Shown here piece by piece: positions 6,267 through 12,053 of a stretch of 12,994 bases of DNA (the first letter of the stretch is position 1; each line of letters starts with the position of its first letter). The position numbers were made by a program, and so were the translations under genes. The DNA lies in contig NZ_CAJUBK010000058.1 of NCBI RefSeq assembly GCF_910584465.1, positions 1 to 12,994 on the forward strand, read 5' to 3'. The notes beneath the pieces were generated by a model. That model was not told the DNA's origin and ran no database searches. It saw only the letters and a program-made list of their open reading frames with translations. The DNA is from an uncultured Oscillibacter sp. Its GTDB lineage: Bacteria; Bacillota; Clostridia; Oscillospirales; Oscillospiraceae.

Positions 6267-7192
6267 GCCTCCCTCCTCTCCTGTCCGCACGTTTTGGAGA
6301 CGAGGTAGCGCGGACGGGCCTTGACCTCGATGAATATCTGCGCGATGTAATAGCCGATGATCCCCAGGCTGATCATGAGGATGCTGCCGATGAAGAGCAC
6401 CGATAGGATGACGGTGGTGAAGCCGTCCGCCGCGCCGCCCGTGGCCCAGTTCACCAGCGTCTGCACCCCGAGGACCAGGGACAAGAGCAGGGTCACCACG
6501 CCCAGGACGGTGACGATCTGCATGGGCGCGGAGGAATAGGCGGCGATGTTGGAGACCGCGTAGCGGAACAGGGACGCCGCCGACCAATGGGTGTCGCCCA
6601 CGGTCCGCTCCGCCACGCGGAACTCCACCTCCGCGGTGCGGAAGCCCACCCAGGCGCTCAGGGCGCGGAAGAAGGTCCGGTGTTCGGAGAGGGCCAGCAG
6701 CGTGTCCACCACCCGCCGGTCCATCAGCTTGAAGTCGGAAGCGCGGGACATGTCGATCCGCACGGCCCGGCTCATGATCTTATAGAAGCTCCTGGCGGCG
6801 AAGCTGTGGAGGCCGCTCTCCCGGCCCCGGTCGGCCTTCACGCCGTTGACGACCTCCCACCCCTGCTGCCAGAGGGCGTACATCTGCGGCAGCGTTTCGG
6901 GGGGATGCTGCAGATCGCAGTCCATCACCGCGCAGCAGTCCCCGGCGGCGGCCTCCATGCCGGCGAAGATGGCCGCCTCCTTCCCGAAGTTCCGGGAAAG
7001 GCTGACGCCCCGGACCGCAAGGTCCCCCTCCGCCGCCAGCGCGATCTCCTCCCAGGTGCCGTCGGAGGAGCCGTCGTCTACGAAGATGAGCTCATAGGGG
7101 ATGGCCTCGCCCTGGAGGACCCCGCCGATGCGCTGCGCGGCCCGGGGGACGGCCCCCGCCTCGTTATAGGCGGGTATCACGACAGAAAGCAT
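6263..7192 (-). CDS. GtrB/DPM1-like GT2 family polyprenyl-phosphate glycosyltransferase
   Basis: A 309-residue GT2 enzyme of the kind that moves a hexose, usually glucose, from a nucleotide sugar to undecaprenyl phosphate at the inner face of the membrane. Visible: SVVIPAYNEAG (residues 3-13), VDDGSSDGTW (38-47), the LSRNFGKEAAIFAGMEAA segment (65-82), DCDLQHPPE (91-99) as the metal/substrate acidic motif, SDFKLMDRR (152-160), and two C-terminal transmembrane helices (about 223-246 and 259-284) followed by a short basic tail, all as in GtrB. The start is ATG at 7192 with AAGGAGG about 11 nt upstream. It is the first gene of a two-gene operon and overlaps the GtrII-like gene by ATGA. A GtrA-type flippase, usually next to GtrB, is absent from the window. 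Confidence 0.9.
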   Translation of the reverse strand: MLSVVIPAYNEAGAVPRAAQRIGGVLQGEAIPYELIFVDDGSSDGTWEEIALAAEGDLAVRGVSLSRNFGKEAAIFAGMEAAAGDCCAVMDCDLQHPPETLPQMYALWQQGWEVVNGVKADRGRESGLHSFAARSFYKIMSRAVRIDMSRASDFKLMDRRVVDTLLALSEHRTFFRALSAWVGFRTAEVEFRVAERTVGDTHWSAASLFRYAVSNIAAYSSAPMQIVTVLGVVTLLLSLVLGVQTLVNWATGGAADGFTTVILSVLFIGSILMISLGIIGYYIAQIFIEVKARPRYLVSKTCGQERREA

Positions 7193-7275
7193 ATGGATCT
7201 GAGCCTCCTTGTGCTTGGATACCGGGAGACCGGCGGCGGCCGGTACCGCGCGCAGGCGCTCTGCCGCCCGCCGGT

Positions 7276-7426
7276 CTTACAAAAAACTGTACGTTCCTGT
7301 AAAATGCACGTTTCCCCATACTTGTAAAGGATACTACAGGAAGCCTCGTTTTTCAATACCTCATATGATATTTCCCGAACAAAAGATCGCCCGGCAGGAA
7401 GGTACACGTTTTTGTAAAAAAGCCCG
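7276..7426. repeat. AT-richer segment with repeated TTTACA/AACGT motifs next to recombinase gene
   Basis: This stretch between the recombinase and the gtr-like operon is clearly less GC-rich than its flanks and holds no gene. On the plus strand, ACGTT-nn-TGTAAAA occurs twice (starting at about 7291 and 7406), and a third ACGTT (about 7308) is followed by TGTAAAG at 7323-7329. The ends of 7276-7329 form an imperfect inverted repeat (CTTACAA and TTGTAAAG). It could be a recombinase binding/crossover region, operator sites for the gtr-like operon, or simple AT-rich promoter sequence. Confidence 0.4.
7328..7356 (-). promoter_or_regulatory. Candidate promoter of the gtr-like operon
   Basis: On the minus strand TTGAAA (7351-7356), a 17-bp spacer and TATCCT (7328-7333). 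The predicted start is near 7321, leaving a leader of about 130 nt before the GtrB-like ATG that contains the repeated motifs at 7276-7329. It lies downstream of the recombinase terminator, so the operon appears to be separate from the recombinase. Confidence 0.5.
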
Positions 7427-7447
7427 CTTACAGCAAGCGGGCTTTTT
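7416..7447 (-). terminator. Terminator of the recombinase gene, overlapping its last codons
   Basis: A stem of 13 bp (7417-7429 with 7435-7447; core AAGCCCGCTT) with a 5-nt loop, then on the minus strand a run of six T (7421-7416). The 5' arm of the stem, in transcript sense, encodes the last residues (KARL) and the stop codon sits at the loop and the start of the 3' arm. It also has an A/T tail on the other side and could act in both directions. Confidence 0.88.
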
Positions 7448-8048
7448 CGTAGGCTTCCGCCCGGTAGCGGAACGTGGACAGCGGCATGCCGCACTCCCTG
7501 GCCGCCGCCGTGCCGGTGATCGCGCCGGCCTTCCACCGCCGGTAGGCGCTGAGGTAGTTCTCCGGCAGCGGCCGGGGCGGCCTGCCGAAGCGGACGCCCC
7601 GGGCCTTCGCCGCCGCGATGCCCTCCGCCTGGCGCCGGCGGATGCTGTCCCGCTCGTTCTCCGCCACGAAGGACAGCACCTGCAGGACGATGTCGCTGAG
7701 GAACGTCCCCATCAGGTCCTTGCCCCGGCGGGTGTCCAGCAGCGGCATGTCCAGCACGACGATGTCGACCTTCTTCTCCTTGGTCAAGATCCGCCACTGC
7801 GCCTGGATCTCCTCATAGCTGCGTCCCAGCCGGTCGATGCTCTTGATATAGAGCAGGTCGTCCGGCTTGAGCTTTTTGACCAGCTCCTTGTACTGAGGGC
7901 GGTCGAAGTCCTTGCCGGACTGCTTGTCCATGAAGATGTTCCGCTCCGGGACGGACATCTGCCGCAGCGCGATCGACTGCCGGTCCTCGTTCTGGTCCTT
8001 GGTGCTGACCCGGATGTATCCATATGTATTCGTTGGAATGGCGCTCAC
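7428..8048 (-). CDS. Small serine recombinase (resolvase/invertase family)
   Basis: A 206-residue site-specific recombinase that cuts and rejoins DNA through a serine nucleophile. Visible: YGYIRVSTKDQNEDRQ (9-24) with R13 and catalytic S15, QSGKDFDRP (43-51), YIKSIDRLGRSYEEI (67-81) with the conserved D72/R73/R76 cluster, the long E-helix (about 117-150, VAENERDSIRRRQAEGIAAAKARG), GRPPRPLP (155-162) entering the DNA-binding arm, and a C-terminal helix-turn-helix (about 166-200). It is full length and looks intact. The start is uncertain: GTG at 8048 is the most upstream start available, but AGGAGG lies only 1 nt before it; AGAGG a few bases earlier gives a better spacing, and a rare downstream start is possible. 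A GC-rich stem (8087-8092 and 8095-8099 with 8106-8110 and 8116-8121) lies in the 5' leader. Neighbouring repeats at 7276-7426 are candidate sites. Whether it resolves, inverts or integrates cannot be told. Confidence 0.88.
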   Translation of the reverse strand: MSAIPTNTYGYIRVSTKDQNEDRQSIALRQMSVPERNIFMDKQSGKDFDRPQYKELVKKLKPDDLLYIKSIDRLGRSYEEIQAQWRILTKEKKVDIVVLDMPLLDTRRGKDLMGTFLSDIVLQVLSFVAENERDSIRRRQAEGIAAAKARGVRFGRPPRPLPENYLSAYRRWKAGAITGTAAARECGMPLSTFRYRAEAYEKARLL

Positions 8049-8215
8049 GCCTCCTCTCTGCGCGCCCGGACGCCGCCCCGTCCGCGGGCCCGCCCCTCCG
8101 GCGGCGGAGGCGGGACGGGCCGTGATGCGGACGGCCTCTTATTTTTGGGGGATCGAGGCTGATATCTTGAAATGAGAGCATCCGTCGAAAACCGTTTGGA
8201 AGGAAGGGCGAGAGC

Positions 8216-8767
8216 ATGATGACGAAGATCTCCGGCCTAAGGACGCAGGGCGCGGCCTCTCCCACAGGGTCCCCCCGGGGGGCCGGACGGAGCCAGGCGG
8301 CCGCGCTCCCCCGACGGGATACGGACCGCTATGTCCCCGGCTCCGGGGAGGCGGGGGAGACGGTCAGGAGGCTGACGGAGGAGATGGTCCGCTCCCTGGC
8401 GGGGCGGTATGACGTGCGCCATATGACGCGGGATGAGTACGGGAGCCTGCTCCGGGATCTGCGCGGCCTGGGGGCCATCAACGCGAAGGACTTCGGCGTC
8501 GGGTCCGGCGGCGAGGTGCCCTATACGCCTCCCGACGGGGTGGAGATGACGATGGGGCCGGCGGACCGCCTGGGCCTCGGGGCTTGGCCTTCGGGCAGGG
8601 AGCGCGCCGATCTCCTGGAGCTCCTGCGCTCCGGCGCGGGGTATTGCGCGGAGTTCGCCTCGCGGCAGGCGGAGGGCAGCGGCGAGGGGGCGCTGGCGGT
8701 CTCGCTGGCCGCTTCCTGGCGGCGCCTCGCGGGGATCTTCGAACAGATAGACGGATACCGGTCATGA
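8216..8767 (+). CDS. Hypothetical protein, 183 aa, not recognised
   Basis: An intact reading frame starting ATGATG at 8216, with GGAAGGAAGGG upstream as ribosome binding site. I do not recognise the family. There is no signal peptide or membrane helix. The first 40 or so residues are Arg/Gly/Ala/Pro-rich and probably disordered. A segment at about 48-92 (VRRLTEEMVRSLAGRYDVRHMTRDEYGSLLRDLRGLGAINAKDF) looks like two or three amphipathic helices, and a C-terminal part (about 127-180) is again helical with a single Cys (GYCAEFASRQ). Codon usage matches the neighbours. It is transcribed alone, divergent from the recombinase and convergent with the DUF368 gene. No clear promoter is seen. A cytosolic helical protein is all that can be said. 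Confidence 0.7.
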   Translation: MMTKISGLRTQGAASPTGSPRGAGRSQAAALPRRDTDRYVPGSGEAGETVRRLTEEMVRSLAGRYDVRHMTRDEYGSLLRDLRGLGAINAKDFGVGSGGEVPYTPPDGVEMTMGPADRLGLGAWPSGRERADLLELLRSGAGYCAEFASRQAEGSGEGALAVSLAASWRRLAGIFEQIDGYRS

Positions 8768-8773
8768 AAGGGA

Positions 8774-8812
8774 CGGACGGCCCCGGCAGCATCTGACTGC
8801 CGGGGCCGTCCG
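8774..8812. terminator. Shared hairpin between convergent genes
   Basis: A perfect 16-bp stem (8774-8789 with 8797-8812; core GGCCCCGGCAG) with a 7-nt loop lies between the stops of the unrecognised gene and the DUF368 gene. There is no U-tract on the plus side. On the minus side only CCCTTTC follows. Probably it acts as a bidirectional 3' stabiliser or weak terminator for both convergent transcripts. Confidence 0.55.
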
Positions 8813-8840
8813 CGGCCGTGCGCGCCCTTCGGGGGCGGGC

Positions 8841-9662
8841 CTACTGTTCCATCTTCGCCAGGAAGTACGCCAGGGCGAACCCGGCGGCGCACAGCACGGC
8901 GGAGAGGGCCGCCTCCCCCGGCCCGGCATAGTCCGTGGGGACGATGACCAGGGTGGAGGCGACGACGAAGCCCAGGATGCCGTGGAAGGCCGCCGCGTAA
9001 TGGCGGCGGAAGAACCAGGTCACCAGCCGGGCCAGCAGCGCGATGGTCAGGAACATCCCCGGCAGGGCGGCGGACAGGACCAGCAGGTCCAGCCGGGCCA
9101 GCCCCTCCAGCATGGGCCGGTAGAGCCCCAGGGCCATCATCACCGAGGAGGAGGTCATGCCGGGGATGACCACGCCCATGCCCCACAGGGCCCCGCAGAA
9201 GTTGTACCACCCGAAGCTGGGCTCCACCTGGACGTGGACCACCCGGCTGACGTAGAACAGCCCCCCGAACACCGCCAGGGCGCAAAGGGCGAAGCTCGCC
9301 CACGCCGAGGCGGTGCGGCCCTCCTTCCCCGCCTCCCGGAAGAGGGAGGGCACGGTGCCCCCGATGAGGCCGATGAAGAGCCAGTAGGTGGCGGCGTCGG
9401 AGAGGGCCATGGCGGCGGCGATGCCCTTCGCGAAGCCCAAAAAGCCCCCGCACCAGCCCAGCCCCAGGGGGATCAGCATCCGCCAGTGCCGGGGCACGGC
9501 CTCCCGCGGGCGGGTCAGCACCTCCATGAAGGGCCGGTAGATGTCGAAGGCCACCGCCAGCACCCCGCCGGAGACCCCCGGCAGGATGGCCCCCGCGCCG
9601 ATCAGTGCGCCGCAGAGCAGATGGCGGAGCCAGTGCCGCCGCGTTCCCCCCCGCTGGTCCAA
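8841..9662 (-). CDS. DUF368 family polyprenyl-phosphate translocase-type membrane protein
   Basis: A 273-residue integral membrane protein of the DUF368 family. Members have been shown to return undecaprenyl phosphate (C55-P) across the membrane for reuse in cell-wall and glycan synthesis (the S. aureus member is called PopT). Visible: the duplicated signature loops GAGAILPGVSGG (residues 22-33) and GVVIPGMTSSS (163-173), in the two inverted-repeat halves, and about seven to nine hydrophobic segments. Length is normal. The start is TTG at 9662, preceded by GAGGAGG at 9-nt spacing; no ATG is near. A good promoter lies at 9708-9736 with a palindrome directly after its -10. Activity on C55-P is inferred from the family. 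Confidence 0.9.
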   Translation of the reverse strand: MDQRGGTRRHWLRHLLCGALIGAGAILPGVSGGVLAVAFDIYRPFMEVLTRPREAVPRHWRMLIPLGLGWCGGFLGFAKGIAAAMALSDAATYWLFIGLIGGTVPSLFREAGKEGRTASAWASFALCALAVFGGLFYVSRVVHVQVEPSFGWYNFCGALWGMGVVIPGMTSSSVMMALGLYRPMLEGLARLDLLVLSAALPGMFLTIALLARLVTWFFRRHYAAAFHGILGFVVASTLVIVPTDYAGPGEAALSAVLCAAGFALAYFLAKMEQ

Positions 9663-9685
9663 GGCCGTCCCCCTCCTCTCCGGGC

Positions 9686-9707
9686 ATCCTGCGATCTTAC
9701 GCAGGAT
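9686..9707. promoter_or_regulatory. Palindromic putative operator of the DUF368 gene
   Basis: A perfect inverted repeat, ATCCTGCG (9686-9693) and CGCAGGAT (9700-9707), with 6-nt centre ATCTTA. It begins directly after the -10 hexamer and covers the expected transcription start (about 9701). This is a typical place for a dimeric repressor. It could also fold as a short hairpin in the 5' leader. Confidence 0.5.
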
Positions 9708-9736
9708 ATGATACCAGTTTTCCCGGGATCATGCAA
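9708..9736 (-). promoter_or_regulatory. Promoter of the DUF368 gene
   Basis: On the minus strand TTGCAT (9731-9736), a 17-bp spacer and TATCAT (9708-9713), with TGG immediately before the -10 (extended -10). Confidence 0.72.
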
Positions 9737-9783
9737 TCCAATCCTCTCCCGGAGCGGGAAGATCTTGTCTTTTCCCGCGGGAT

Positions 9784-9841
9784 CTGTGCGATGCGCTGAT
9801 TTTTCCCGGGCGCAGGGGCGGGTTTTCTGTACGATGCGCCG
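9784..9841 (+). repeat. Direct repeat just upstream of the T-box promoter
   Basis: CTGTGCGATGCGCTG (9784-9798) and CTGTACGATGCGCCG (9827-9841) match at 13 of 15 positions, start 43 bp apart (about four helical turns), and the second abuts the -35 box at 9842. The arrangement suggests binding sites for a transcription factor acting on the met operon promoter. No factor is identified. Confidence 0.4.
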
Positions 9842-9871
9842 TTGACAGAGCGGGGGGAGACCGTGTAAACT
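9842..9871 (+). promoter_or_regulatory. Promoter of the met T-box/metNIQ operon
   Basis: A consensus -35 TTGACA (9842-9847), 18-bp spacer and TAAACT (-10, 9866-9871). Transcription would start near 9878, about 20 nt before stem I of the T-box leader. Confidence 0.75.
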
Positions 9872-9894
9872 ACAAAGCACATCGAACAACTGCA

Positions 9895-10178
9895 TGACAG
9901 CAAAGACGATGAAGAGAAGAGTACGCCGGAAGATACGTCCAAGAGAGCCCCGGATGGTGGGAAGGGGCACGGAAGGTCCGGCGGAACATGGTCTCGGAGT
10001 TGCACGGCCGACCGCCATGGCATGGATGGCATAGGCCGCGACGGGGGCGCCCGTGACAGCGCGGGAGTGTGCTGGCACTCTATGAGGCCGCCTCCGCGAG
10101 GGGGCGCGCGAATCAAGGTGGTACCACGGCGCAGGCCTGCGCTCGTCCTTGAAGCTTATACGCTTCAAGGGCTTTTTG
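9895..10178 (+). ncRNA. T-box leader riboswitch, methionine-specific (AUG specifier)
   Basis: A complete T-box leader that senses charging of tRNA-Met. Stem I: the AGTA loop-E strand at 9920-9923, then CGCCGGA (9924-9930) pairing perfectly with TCCGGCG (9977-9983), followed by GAAC and the specifier ATG at 9988-9990. Lower pairings (GAGA/TCTC, GCAA/TTGC) enclose a GATGA kink-turn-like motif. The conserved T-box lies at 10111-10129, with the UGGU bulge at 10119-10122; its last U can pair with A73 of tRNA-Met. Antiterminator: TCAAGG (10113-10118) pairs with CCTTGA (10147-10152), flanking ACG/CGT and a GCGCAG/CTGCGC hairpin. The competing terminator is CCTTGAAGC (10147-10155) with GCTTCAAGG (10162-10170). 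Uncharged tRNA-Met should stabilise antitermination and turn on metNIQ. Confidence 0.95.
10147..10177 (+). terminator. T-box regulated terminator (attenuator)
   Basis: A 9-bp perfect stem (10147-10155 with 10162-10170), 6-nt loop, then GC and T5 (10173-10177). The 5' arm shares CCTTGA with the antiterminator, so the two structures are mutually exclusive. Confidence 0.92.
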
Positions 10179-10213
10179 TTTGCCCGTGACCATCCATAGA
10201 AGGAGCTGCTATC

Positions 10214-11230
10214 GTGAACGGACCCATCATCCAGATCCAACACCTCTCGAAGACCTTCGGCGGCGGGACCGGCGAGGTCCACGCCCTGGAGGACATCAGC
10301 CTAGACATCCGGCAGGGGGAGATCTTCGGCATCATCGGCCTCTCCGGCGCGGGCAAGTCCACGCTGGTGCGGTGCATGAACCTGCTGGAGCGGCCCACCT
10401 CCGGCACGGTGATCGTGGACGGGAAGGACATGACCGCCCTCCCCGAGGAGGAGCTGCGGCTGGCGCGGCGGAAGATCACCATGATCTTCCAGGGGTTCAA
10501 CCTGCTGATGCAGAGGACCTGCCTGAAGAACGTCTGCTTCCCCATGGAGATCGCCGGGGTCCCCCGGTCCAAGGCGGAGGCGCGGGCCGCGGAGCTGTTG
10601 GAGCGGGTGGGCCTGGGGGACAAGGCGGACGCCTACCCCGCCCAGCTCTCCGGCGGGCAGAAGCAGCGGGTCGCCGTGGCCCGGGCCCTGGCGACGGATC
10701 CCAAGGTGCTGCTGTGCGACGAGGCCACCTCCGCCCTGGACCCCACCACGACGGTGTCCATCCTGGGCCTGCTCAAGGAGCTGAACCAGGAGCTGGGCGT
10801 CACCGTGGTGGTGATCACCCACCAGATGAGCGTCATCGAGGAGATCTGTTCCCGGGTCGCCATCCTGGACGGCGGGTCCGTGGCCGAGCTGGGGGAGGTG
10901 CAGGAGATCTTCTCCAACCCCTCCACCGACGCCGCCCGGCGCCTGGTGTACCCCGGCGGGGCCAGCGTCTCCCAGTACCCGGCGGGCACCCGCGCGGCCC
11001 GGCTCTCCTTCAACGGCGGCACGGTGGAGCAGCCCCTGATCGCGTCCCTGGCCATCGACTGCGGCGTGAAGGTCAGCATCCTGGGCGCGGACACCCGCAG
11101 CGTCGGCGGCAGGGCCACGGGCACCATGCTCCTCCGCCTGCCCGACGACCCGAACGAGGCCGCCAAGGCCCTGAGCTACATCCGTTCCCAGCCGCACATC
11201 ACCGTCGAGGAGGTGGAATACCATGTCTGA
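10214..11230 (+). CDS. metN: Methionine ABC transporter ATP-binding protein MetN
   Basis: A 338-residue ATPase that drives methionine import as a dimer with two MetI subunits at the cytoplasmic face. Visible: Walker A GLSGAGKST (42-50), Q-loop Q93, signature LSGGQKQR (145-152), Walker B VLLCDEATSALD (165-176), H-loop H203 in ITHQMS, and a C-terminal NIL/ACT-like domain (about 260-338, ending in SYIRSQPHITVEEVEYHV). That domain binds methionine and causes trans-inhibition in characterised MetN proteins. Its presence distinguishes MetN from other amino-acid ABC ATPases. The start is GTG at 10214, with AGAAGGAG 8 nt upstream. It follows the methionine T-box terminator and overlaps metI by 8 nt, so the pathway assignment rests on sequence and regulation together. 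Confidence 0.96.
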   Translation: MNGPIIQIQHLSKTFGGGTGEVHALEDISLDIRQGEIFGIIGLSGAGKSTLVRCMNLLERPTSGTVIVDGKDMTALPEEELRLARRKITMIFQGFNLLMQRTCLKNVCFPMEIAGVPRSKAEARAAELLERVGLGDKADAYPAQLSGGQKQRVAVARALATDPKVLLCDEATSALDPTTTVSILGLLKELNQELGVTVVVITHQMSVIEEICSRVAILDGGSVAELGEVQEIFSNPSTDAARRLVYPGGASVSQYPAGTRAARLSFNGGTVEQPLIASLAIDCGVKVSILGADTRSVGGRATGTMLLRLPDDPNEAAKALSYIRSQPHITVEEVEYHV

Positions 11231-11915
11231 CATCCTGGAGATCTTCACCGCCGCCTTCTGGGCGGAATACGGCGGGACCCTGGCCGAGGGCATCCTGGAC
11301 ACGATGGTCATGGTGGCCGTGTCCACGGCGGCGGCCTATCTCATCGGGCTGCCGATGGGCGTCGTGTCCATCCTGACCCAGCCCCACGGGATCCGCCCCC
11401 ATAAGGCCGTCAACACGGCCCTGGGCTGGGTCATCAACATCGGGCGGTCCTTCCCCTTCATCATCCTGATGGTCGCCATCCAGCCCTTCACCAAGCTGGT
11501 GGTGGGCACGAAGATCGGCATCAAAGGGGCCATCGTCCCGCTGGTCGTCTCCGCCGCCCCCTTCATCGCCCGGATGGTGGAGACCTCCCTCAGCGAGGTG
11601 GACGCGGGCGTCATCGAGGCGGCCCAGTCCATGGGGGCCTCCACGTTCCAGATCGTCTGGAAGGTCTACCTGCCGGAGGCGAAGCCCTCCCTGCTCCTGG
11701 GCGCGTCCATCTCCCTGATCGCCATCGTGGGCTACACCGCCATCGCGGGCACCGTGGGCGCCGGGGGCCTGGGCGACATCGCCATCCGCTATGGGCACCA
11801 GAGGGGCATCGAGTCCGTCATGTGGGTCTCGGTGGTCTTCCTGATCGTCCTGATCCAGGTAGTCCAATCCGTTTTCAGCCGTTTGTCGGTGCGTATCGAC
11901 AAGCGTTTGAGATAA
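11223..11915 (+). CDS. metI: Methionine ABC transporter permease MetI
   Basis: A 230-residue inner-membrane permease, probably with five transmembrane helices (hydrophobic blocks at about 20-50, 66-90, 98-118, 155-180 and 198-220). The EAA coupling loop that docks on MetN is visible as EAAQSMGASTFQIVWKVYLPEA (residues 132-153). LTQPHGIRP (51-59) and GYTAIAGTVGAGGLGDIAIRYG (about 169-190) are typical of the MetI family. Length is normal. The ATG at 11223 lies inside the end of metN (8-nt overlap, different frame), indicating translational coupling. It is followed by a 138-nt GC-rich spacer before metQ. Confidence 0.95.
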   Translation: MSDILEIFTAAFWAEYGGTLAEGILDTMVMVAVSTAAAYLIGLPMGVVSILTQPHGIRPHKAVNTALGWVINIGRSFPFIILMVAIQPFTKLVVGTKIGIKGAIVPLVVSAAPFIARMVETSLSEVDAGVIEAAQSMGASTFQIVWKVYLPEAKPSLLLGASISLIAIVGYTAIAGTVGAGGLGDIAIRYGHQRGIESVMWVSVVFLIVLIQVVQSVFSRLSVRIDKRLR

Positions 11916-12053
11916 AGAGGCCCCCTCCCCAGGGCGCCCCCTCCCGCCCCTCACGCGCGCAGAGAGGACGGAGGCCGCGCCGGGACGCGGGAGCCGCGCG
12001 TACCCAAGAGACTTTGGAACAAGTTCATCGTTTATCGATCGGAGGAACCTGAC
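11916..12053 (+). other. Spacer between metI and metQ
   Basis: 138 nt without a gene. A pyrimidine-rich run (about 11921-11958) is followed by GC-rich potential stems, for example CCGCG with CGCGG near 11974-11989, and an outer ACGCGC/GCGCGT pair. No U-tailed terminator and no convincing promoter are seen. The metQ ribosome binding site GGAGG lies at its 3' end (12041-12045). Stems here may stabilise the 5' end of a processed metQ message, since binding proteins are usually needed in excess over permease. That is inference. Confidence 0.35.

Noticed and set aside
4518..6308. 596-codon open frame antisense to the GtrII-like gene
   Set aside because: It begins inside the tRNA and is low-complexity (His/Gln/Arg/Gly). 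It is a GC-rich shadow of a real membrane protein gene.
6267..6587. In-frame 107-codon extension at the start of the GtrII-like gene
   Set aside because: It lies entirely inside the GtrB-like gene in another frame. The ATG at 6266 has a ribosome binding site and an ATGA overlap.
7276..7426. CRISPR array
   Set aside because: The repeated motifs are short (about 14 nt), irregularly spaced and only two or three in number, with no cas genes.
8161..8189. Promoter TTCGAC-17-GATATC for the recombinase
   Set aside because: Spacing fits but both hexamers match the consensus poorly, so no promoter is called.
8521..9687. 388-codon frame overlapping DUF368 on the same strand
   Set aside because: Out-of-frame Gly/Arg/Pro-rich translation. 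The DUF368 frame has family motifs and a ribosome binding site.
9878..10178. SAM (S-box) riboswitch ahead of metNIQ
   Set aside because: The leader has stem I with specifier AUG, the conserved T-box sequence and the UGGU bulge, which identify a T-box, not an S-box.
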